From Synechococcus sp. CS-1332 (GTDB lineage: Bacteria; Cyanobacteriota; Cyanobacteriia; PCC-6307; Cyanobiaceae), in contig NZ_JAHLYP010000015.1 of NCBI RefSeq assembly GCF_025127995.1, forward strand, positions 1-33,399: 33,399 bases of DNA. The letters run 5' to 3'. The notes below the pieces were generated by a model, which saw only the letters and a program-made list of their open reading frames with translations, was not told the origin of the DNA and ran no database searches. Below, one piece after another: positions 28,875-33,399 of the stretch. Both the position numbers and the translations under genes were made by a program. Within the stretch, counting starts at the first letter, position 1; every line of letters begins with the position of its first letter.

Positions 28875-29549
28875 CTGAACCTCCTTCTACGCCTGGGCCG
28901 ACTCCCGTTCGACTGGATCGCGGCCACCCCCTGCCCTTTGTGTCGCGGCCTGCAGCCGCCTCATCACGGCTCAGCAGCCCCCTGCCCCGACTGCCGCAGC
29001 CAGCTCTCCCTCTCCGCCGGGGGCCAGCGGGGCAACGAGCCCCTGCTGTGGTGGGCGGCCGGTTCCTATGACGGAGAGCTGCGGCGATTGCTGCTCGGAT
29101 TGCGGCAGCGGCCGGAGGACGCCAGGGTCGGTGCCTTGGTGCGGGTGATGGCAGAGGGGCTGCCCCAGTGGCGGCGGCGGCCGCTGCTGGTGCCGGTACC
29201 GAGCTGGAAACGGCGCGGCAACCCCCTGCCCGCTCTGGTGTGCCGCCAGCTCGTCCGCCAGCTGGGGTACCGCCGCGACGATCTGCTGGAACGGTCGCGG
29301 CCGGTGCTCGGCCAGCATCAGCTGAAGCGCGCCCTGCGCCTGGCCAACCAGGAGGGTGCCTTCCGCTGCCGTCGCGGTCCCCGCCTCGGGGAAGCCACCG
29401 GCCGGCCGGTCCTGATCGTCGACGACATCCTGACCAGCGGAGCCACCGGATGCAACGCCGCCCTGACCCTGGAAACGCTCGGCTGGCAAGTGGTGGGGAT
29501 GGTCTGTCTGGCCCGAACCCCACGGGCCCGCACCCGCAGCGGGCCGTGA
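28875..29549 (+). CDS. comF: ComF-family phosphoribosyltransferase-like protein
   Basis: An amidophosphoribosyltransferase-like protein of the ComF/GntX family, linked to DNA uptake in naturally competent bacteria. An N-terminal zinc ribbon (CPLC and CPDC, about 20 residues apart) is followed by a PRTase domain with LVPVPSWKRRGNP, the LxRxxxxxxQxxLxRxxR-like segment and the PRPP motif VLIVDDILTSGAT. No ATG, GTG or TTG precedes the first cysteine: the only conventional start (TTG 28938) would delete it. CTG 28875, 18 bp after the DUF2470 stop and in the same frame, is my best guess. The start is therefore uncertain; the gene itself is not. Confidence 0.85.
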   Translation: MNLLLRLGRLPFDWIAATPCPLCRGLQPPHHGSAAPCPDCRSQLSLSAGGQRGNEPLLWWAAGSYDGELRRLLLGLRQRPEDARVGALVRVMAEGLPQWRRRPLLVPVPSWKRRGNPLPALVCRQLVRQLGYRRDDLLERSRPVLGQHQLKRALRLANQEGAFRCRRGPRLGEATGRPVLIVDDILTSGATGCNAALTLETLGWQVVGMVCLARTPRARTRSGP

Positions 29550-29579
29550 TCTAAGATCGCCCAGTCGCTCCGGCGACGG

Positions 29580-29652
29580 GCCGGGATAGCTCAGTTGGTA
29601 GAGCAGGCGACTGAAAATCGCCGTGTCCCCAGTTCAAATCTGGGTCCTGGCA
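29580..29652 (+). tRNA. tRNA-Phe (GAA)
   Basis: A 73-nt cloverleaf with anticodon GAA in the loop CTGAAAA and a 5-bp anticodon stem GGCGA/TCGCC. The acceptor stem is GCCGGGA with TCCTGGC, including one G-T wobble. The discriminator is A, and CCA is not encoded. It stands alone, 30 bp after comF. Confidence 0.97.
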
Positions 29653-29683
29653 TTGCGTGCGGACTGCTTTGCAGCCCATCACC

Positions 29684-29917
29684 ATGCCCCAGCCGCCTTC
29701 GACCTCCAGCCAGATCTTCAACAACGCCGACAGCTTTGCCCAGGCGTTCGATGAAGCCTGGCAGGCCCACAGCCGCCAGGACCAGTCCCATGGACTCTCG
29801 GCCGCCGAAAAGCTTGAAGCCATCCTCAGCAGCGTGGCCGACCACCCCTTCGCCCAGAGCGATCCAACCACGGCCCGCCACGTCGGCGCCTTCCGGATCC
29901 GCCTGCTGGACCTCTAG
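29684..29917 (+). CDS. Small hypothetical protein upstream of cpcT
   Basis: 77 residues, soluble and largely helical in appearance, with no recognised domain. The core (residues about 10-60, with SFAQAFDEAWQAH and LSAAEKLEAILSSVADHPFA) looks like a real folded helical protein. ATG 29684 lies 31 bp after tRNA-Phe. The stop is followed after 9 bp by the cpcT ATG, so the two are probably co-transcribed. That suggests, without proof, a link to phycobilisome assembly. Confidence 0.7.
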   Translation: MPQPPSTSSQIFNNADSFAQAFDEAWQAHSRQDQSHGLSAAEKLEAILSSVADHPFAQSDPTTARHVGAFRIRLLDL

Positions 29918-29926
29918 GTGGTGCCC

Positions 29927-30520
29927 ATGAGCAGCTCGCTTACCCGCCTCCTCCAGCAGCTGAGCGCTGGCTTCAGTAATCAGGCCCAGGCCTTCGACAA
30001 CCCACCCCTCTACGCCCACATCCTGGTCAAGTTCCGGCCCCTGCCCCAGCTGGCCCCGGGCTCGCTGCTGCTCGAGCAGTCCTACGCCATTTCCCCAGGG
30101 ACGCCGTACAGGATCCGGGTGCTCCGGGCTGAACAGCGCGACGGAGATCTGATCATCCACAACCAGGCCCTGCGTGAGGAGCAGCGGTTCTGGGGCGCCA
30201 GCGATGACGAAGGACGACGCCAGCAGATTGAGGCCGCCGACCTGCTTCCCCTGGAAGGGTGCACCTACGTGGTGAAGGAGATGGGCGACGGCTTCACCGG
30301 CGAGGTGGAACCCGGTTGCCGCTGCCTCGTGGAGCGCAAGGGCAGCCTCGCCTACCTCGTCAGCAGCTTTGAGATCGACCCCCGAGGCATGCGCACCATC
30401 GACCGGGGCCATGATCCGGCCACCCACGAGCAGTTGTGGGGGTCCCTGGCCGGCCCCTTCGAATTCGAGCGCACCGACGACTACAAGGGCGACATCCCTC
30501 CCTCCTGGCTGGAGAACTGA
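29927..30520 (+). CDS. cpcT: Phycobiliprotein lyase, CpcT/CpeT family
   Basis: 197 residues. CpcT-type lyases attach phycocyanobilin to Cys-155 of the phycocyanin beta subunit. Family blocks seen are PPLYAHILVKFRPLP (about 26-40), YAISPGTPYRIRVLR, VEPGCRCLVERKG, YLVSSFEI, and DRGHDPATHEQLWGSLAGPFEFER near the C-terminus. The ATG at 29927 is preferred; two GTG codons at 29918 and 29921 lie directly upstream. The target subunit CpcB is encoded 2.3 kb downstream, which fits. In strains with phycoerythrin related proteins serve other subunits, so the CpcT name rests on the C-phycocyanin context. Confidence 0.9.
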   Translation: MSSSLTRLLQQLSAGFSNQAQAFDNPPLYAHILVKFRPLPQLAPGSLLLEQSYAISPGTPYRIRVLRAEQRDGDLIIHNQALREEQRFWGASDDEGRRQQIEAADLLPLEGCTYVVKEMGDGFTGEVEPGCRCLVERKGSLAYLVSSFEIDPRGMRTIDRGHDPATHEQLWGSLAGPFEFERTDDYKGDIPPSWLEN

Positions 30521-30552
30521 CGGCGAAGGCCAAGGCGACGTCCCGGGCCCGA

Positions 30553-30981
30553 TCAGCCGGCGATCAGTTCGTCCATAAATGGCTGCTCACCCTCATCGAG
30601 GAAGGGGTCGACCTCCTCCGGGCCCAGCTCGAATCCGTCGTCCTCGATCATGGACCCCGGCAGCTCCTGCTGCATCGCCGGCGGCTGAACGGCCTGCAGA
30701 TGGCGGGAGGTCCCGCTCCGATCCAGACCCCTCAGCGCCGCCTCGATCCTGGCCAGACGCGCTTCCGTGTCACCCAGCCGCTGATCCATGGCCACCCCAT
30801 GGGCTGATTCCTGACCAGCGGCCGCCTGCAGCCGTTCGCCGATCCGGTCCTCCTGGCCTTCCAACCGTTCCTCAAGCTCCAGCAGGCGGTAAGTGAGCGC
30901 TTCGGCGACCTGGGACAAGACCTGCAGCTGGTCGGCCAACCGCAGGGAGGCGTCCTCTGGTAGGGGCACAACAGCAGTCAT
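30553..30981 (-). CDS. Coiled-coil hypothetical protein in the phycobilisome locus
   Basis: 142 residues on the strand opposite to the cpc genes. The N-terminal two thirds have a heptad-like pattern (LADQLQVLSQVAEALTYRLL, then alternating Leu/Glu/Arg with RIGERL and ARLARIEAAL), a probable coiled coil to about residue 90. The C-terminus is strongly acidic, rich in Asp/Glu/Pro with Phe at intervals. No known family is recognised. It converges with cpcT (32 bp apart) and is divergent from cpcC across 285 bp. Position suggests a phycobilisome-related or regulatory role; this is inference. Confidence 0.75.
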   Translation of the reverse strand: MTAVVPLPEDASLRLADQLQVLSQVAEALTYRLLELEERLEGQEDRIGERLQAAAGQESAHGVAMDQRLGDTEARLARIEAALRGLDRSGTSRHLQAVQPPAMQQELPGSMIEDDGFELGPEEVDPFLDEGEQPFMDELIAG

Positions 30982-31084
30982 GACGGCACCGGGATGATGG
31001 CCGGATGGTATCGGTATGGGGCCAGTCCGCCAGGGGGCACAACGCCAGGGTCGGGCCAGACGGGCTGGGGGGCCGCCGGTCGGG

Positions 31085-31109
31085 GGGTTTGTAACGATTC
31101 TGAAAACCC
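31085..31109. promoter_or_regulatory. Inverted repeat and HLR1-like half-site upstream of cpcC
   Basis: GGGTTT (31085-31090) and AAACCC (31104-31109) form an inverted repeat in an AT-rich island of the divergent gap. On the minus strand 31095-31088 reads GTTACAAA, which fits one half of the RpaB HLR1 consensus (K)TTACA(W)(W). The second half-site is poor, so RpaB binding is only a possibility. Confidence 0.3.
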
Positions 31110-31266
31110 TGTCGTGGCGAGCGGACAGGCCCATAGGATCCGGCTTGCAGCCCATGGTCGGGACGTTTCCTGCAGCCGTCCTCGGAGGCTGCTGCCGATC
31201 CGCAGTGGCCAATCGCGCTGCACCCCGACCTTCTACCCAACGTTTCTCCCCCGGCCCCCCACGCTC

Positions 31267-32112
31267 ATGACACTTGCCAACGCTGCCTATCTGGGCATCG
31301 AGCGTTTCTCCAGCGACCGCAACAAGGAAAACTGGACAAACGCCACCGAAAACGACAAGGCCGCCCTGATCCGTGCCGTTTATAAGCAGGTGCTCGGCAA
31401 TCAGTACGTGATGGCAAGCGAGCGGCTCTCCGGTCCGGAGTCCCTGTTCAAGCGCGGCTACCTCAGCGTGCGGGAGTTCGTTCGGCAGGTGGCCAAGAGC
31501 GGGCTCTACAAGGCCAAGTTCTTCGAGAACTGCAACCCCTACCGCTTCATCGAGCTCAACTTCAAGCATCTCCTGGGCCGGGCTCCCCAGAACAAGGCCG
31601 AGATGCTGCACCACTTCACGATCCTGCAGGAGCAGGGCTACGACGCCGAAATCGACTCCTACATCGACAGCGCCGAGTACCAGACGCGCTTCGGCGAAGA
31701 GGTGGTTCCTTACCTCCACGGCTGGGACTATTCCTCCGGCCAGCAGGGCCTGCAGTTCTCCTACATGCTCCAGCTCACCCGGGGTGTGGGCGCCTCGGTG
31801 CGGGGCGACCTGCTCAAGAACCAGTCCCGCCTCAACCCCTCCGTGCATGCGGAAGCCCCCATGCCGGTGGTCAGCCCCAACGCTCGGGGCAGTGTCTTCC
31901 GCAAGGTCAGCACCGATGGCCTCACCCGGCAGGGGGTGGGAGCCGGCGAAGAGGGCCGCACCTTCCGGGTGGAGATCTCCGGGTTCAACAACTACCGCCT
32001 GCACAAGCGCAGCAACCGGGTGCGCTTCATCCCCTTCAGCAAGCTGCTGCAGACCCAGCAGCAGATCCTCCGTGAAGGCGGCCGCATCGCCAGCATCACG
32101 CCGATCAACTGA
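31267..32112 (+). CDS. cpcC: Phycocyanin-associated rod linker polypeptide
   Basis: 281 residues, the size of the 30-kDa class rod linker that joins phycocyanin hexamers. The N-terminal PBS linker domain (about 15-150) shows NKENWTNATENDKAALIRAVYKQVLGN, the FKRGYLSVREFVRQVAKS block and RFIELNFKHLLGRAPQ. A spacer (about 180-225) leads to a C-terminal CpcD-like domain (about 225-278) with RTFRVEISG and NRVRFIPFSKLLQTQQQI. The ATG at 31267 is preceded by non-coding sequence in the same frame. cpcD follows after 46 bp. Confidence 0.96.
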   Translation: MTLANAAYLGIERFSSDRNKENWTNATENDKAALIRAVYKQVLGNQYVMASERLSGPESLFKRGYLSVREFVRQVAKSGLYKAKFFENCNPYRFIELNFKHLLGRAPQNKAEMLHHFTILQEQGYDAEIDSYIDSAEYQTRFGEEVVPYLHGWDYSSGQQGLQFSYMLQLTRGVGASVRGDLLKNQSRLNPSVHAEAPMPVVSPNARGSVFRKVSTDGLTRQGVGAGEEGRTFRVEISGFNNYRLHKRSNRVRFIPFSKLLQTQQQILREGGRIASITPIN

Positions 32113-32158
32113 AGCGGTTTTTTCCCGTCCAGTCTTTTCCCCCTACCCCACCGAATCC

Positions 32159-32428
32159 ATGAAGGTTTCCGCAGGTACCCGAGGCACCGGCCTCAACAGC
32201 TCCCGTCAGGTCGCCCTCACCGTCACCGGTGTGAGCAACAACGACTATTCCCGCACCGCGGACATGGTCATGAACGTGCCCTTCACCCGCATGAACGAGA
32301 CCATGCGTCTGGTCCACTCCCTGGGTGGTCGGATCATCAGCGTCTCCGTGACCGGTGGCGGTATCGCCGGCAGTCCGGAACAGCCCGCCCCCCGCAAGGG
32401 AAAAGCCAAGGCGAGGGAAGACGGCTGA
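32159..32428 (+). CDS. cpcD: Phycobilisome rod-capping linker
   Basis: 89 residues of the CpcD family, the small linker that caps the outer end of phycocyanin rods and limits their length. The fold core (SRQVALTVTGVSNNDY, MVMNVPFTRMNETMRLVHSLGGRIISVSV) matches the C-terminal domain of CpcC. The last about 20 residues are basic (KGKAKARED), a modest extension. It lies 46 bp after cpcC, and a terminator follows about 40 bp after the stop. Confidence 0.95.
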   Translation: MKVSAGTRGTGLNSSRQVALTVTGVSNNDYSRTADMVMNVPFTRMNETMRLVHSLGGRIISVSVTGGGIAGSPEQPAPRKGKAKAREDG

Positions 32429-32470
32429 GCGCAGGCCTAGCCTCGCCCCCAGCCACTGCCGCCAACCAGA

Positions 32471-32496
32471 GGGTCCCCCTTGGAGGGGCCCTTTTT
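32471..32496 (+). terminator. cpcCD terminator
   Basis: GGGTCCC (32471-32477) pairs with GGGGCCC (32485-32491), including one G-U pair, around a 7-nt loop, and five T residues follow. It lies 42 nt past the cpcD stop. It should end or attenuate transcripts from cpcC-cpcD before cpcB. Confidence 0.85.
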
Positions 32497-32509
32497 GATG
32501 GGAATCCCG

Positions 32510-32580
32510 TGCACAGGCCACAAGCCCCATACACCGATCAGCCAGGACAGGCGTTCAGCTTGAACCCAGGGGCCTGTGCA
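32510..32580. repeat. Long-range inverted repeat upstream of cpcB
   Basis: TGCACAGGCC at 32510-32519 and its exact complement GGCCTGTGCA at 32571-32580 are separated by 51 nt. After one mismatch the pairing can continue by 3 bp on the outside (32506-32508 with 32582-32584). Inside lies a second hairpin, GTTCA-GCT-TGAAC (32553-32565). Confidence 0.6.
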
Positions 32581-32832
32581 GGGGGGCAGAACGGTTGCGC
32601 CAGCTGGGATCCTGATGCTGGTGACCATTTATTAAGGCTCCCCCATCCCAAGGACGCGGGGCACAACAATAGGTAGGTCTTTCGAAGCGATGCCCGGCCG
32701 AGGCCAGGCGATCATCGAAAGCAATGACGTAGTCGACGTCTGCCAGGCCACCACCGGGCTGACGCTCCAGACTCACCCCCCCCCTTACCCACCCAATCCC
32801 GACGTTCGACGTCGAGAACAGGAGCTAACTCA

Positions 32833-33351
32833 ATGTTCGACGCCTTCACCAAGGTCGTTGCTCAGGCTGATGCCCGCGGCGAATTCCTCAACGCTGGTCA
32901 GATCGACGCCCTGGCGTCGATGGTTGCCGAGAGCAACAAGCGTATGGATTCCGTGAACCGCATCACCTCCAACGCTTCCAAGATCGTCACCAACGCCGCC
33001 CGCGAGCTGTTCGATCAACAGCCTGCCCTGATCGCCCCCGGCGGCAACGCTTACACCCACCGCCGCATGGCTGCTTGCCTGCGCGACATGGAGATCGTTC
33101 TCCGTTACGTCACCTACGCCATCTTCACCGGTGACGCTTCCGTCCTCGAAGACCGTTGCCTCAACGGCCTCCGCGAGACCTACCTGGCCCTCGGCGTCCC
33201 CGGCGCTTCCGTGGCCGAAGGCATCCGCAAGATGAAGGACGCCGCCATCGCCATCGCCAACGATCGCAACGGCATCACCCAGGGCGACTGCTCCTCCCTG
33301 ATGTCCGAAATCGGCACCTACTTCGATCGCGCAGCTGCTGCTGTCGCCTGA
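32833..33351 (+). CDS. cpcB: C-phycocyanin beta subunit
   Basis: 172 residues, exact family length. The chromophore cysteines are Cys82 (in MAACLRDME, consensus Cys84) and Cys153 (in QGDCSSL, consensus Cys155). Asn72 in GGNAY is the conserved site of gamma-N-methylation. A third cysteine (Cys109) is normal. The protein pairs with CpcA to form the rod trimers that CpcC and CpcD organise. An AGGAG ribosome binding site lies about 9 nt before the ATG. C- and T-ending codons dominate, as in a very highly expressed gene. cpcA is expected just past the window edge. Confidence 0.97.
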   Translation: MFDAFTKVVAQADARGEFLNAGQIDALASMVAESNKRMDSVNRITSNASKIVTNAARELFDQQPALIAPGGNAYTHRRMAACLRDMEIVLRYVTYAIFTGDASVLEDRCLNGLRETYLALGVPGASVAEGIRKMKDAAIAIANDRNGITQGDCSSLMSEIGTYFDRAAAAVA

Positions 33352-33396
33352 TCGCGCTTCATCGTTCGGTTCTCCTTCCCATCCAACCCCCTTCTC

Positions 33397-33399
33397 ATG
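33397..33399 (+). CDS. cpcA: Probable start codon of cpcA (cut by window end)
   Basis: The window ends in ATG, 45 bp after the cpcB stop. In cyanobacteria cpcB is almost always followed directly by cpcA at about this distance. Only the start codon is inside the window, so the identity rests on gene order alone. Confidence 0.5.

Larger units (their letters stand above)
32429..32832 (+). other. cpcD-cpcB intergenic control region
   Basis: 404 bp without a gene. It contains, in order, a terminator (32471-32496) and a perfect 10-bp inverted repeat (32510-32519 with 32571-32580) enclosing a 5-bp hairpin. An AT-rich patch near 32625-32636 (ATTTATTAA) stands out in GC-rich surroundings and may mark the promoter. 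The leader ends with an AGGAG ribosome binding site at about 32819-32823. No well-matched -35/-10 pair was found. Confidence 0.6.

Noticed and set aside
30982-32004. Long open frame antisense to cpcC, continuous with the 142-residue reverse-strand gene
   Set aside because: It is the mirror of the codon pattern of cpcC in GC-rich DNA. The protein has no conserved features upstream of the ATG at 30981, and cpcC on the other strand is unmistakable.

Overview
The window is chromosomal DNA of a GC-rich unicellular picocyanobacterium. Photosystem II genes (psbB, psbT, psbM), cytochrome b6f genes (petB, petD) and phycocyanin genes (cpcB, cpcC, cpcD, cpcT) show a cyanobacterium with phycobilisomes. 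The compact layout, the 16S-tRNA-Ile-tRNA-Ala-23S-5S operon and the protein sequences fit the Synechococcus/Cyanobium lineage. C-phycocyanin rod genes with both CpcC and CpcD linkers suggest a phycocyanin-rich freshwater or coastal strain; this last point is inference.

Layout. 1-6460: a complete rRNA operon on the minus strand, with a strong promoter near 6431-6458, a leader of about 660 nt, and a terminator at 27-50. 6711-8000: petB-petD on the minus strand with a terminator. 8065-15089: on the plus strand, ctpA, an HD phosphohydrolase, minC, minD, minE and a small LuxR-type regulator. A reverse-strand cassette (HKD phosphodiesterase plus two half-size ChrA transporters) sits between minC and minD. 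15112-15591: tRNA-Thr and a proline-rich exported protein. 15598-19711: a minus-strand run of a thioesterase, dprA, prmC, tsaC, a membrane microprotein and an Mn2+ exporter-like gene; prmC, tsaC and the microprotein overlap by ATGA. 19777-23150: a universal stress protein, psbM and a [2Fe-2S] protein (both minus strand), then psbB and psbT. 23284-29549: nrdR, rpsA, a HAD phosphatase, metK, an FGGY sugar kinase, a membrane microprotein, a DUF2470 protein and comF. 29580-33399: tRNA-Phe followed by a phycobilisome rod locus (small hypothetical, cpcT, a reverse-strand coiled-coil protein, cpcC, cpcD, cpcB and the start codon of probable cpcA).

How the genes fit together. Most are housekeeping functions for photosynthetic electron transport, division-site placement, translation (S1, PrmC, TsaC, rRNA, tRNAs), nucleotide control (NrdR) and light harvesting. 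The accessory-looking part is the phosphodiesterase/ChrA cassette. DprA and ComF indicate a possible capacity for DNA uptake. A perfect cyanobacterial-type LexA box lies directly in front of dprA, which would link that gene to DNA damage. The cpcD-cpcB spacer holds a terminator followed by a long-range inverted repeat enclosing a hairpin, so cpcB probably has its own structured control region. I see no CRISPR array, insertion sequence or prophage.
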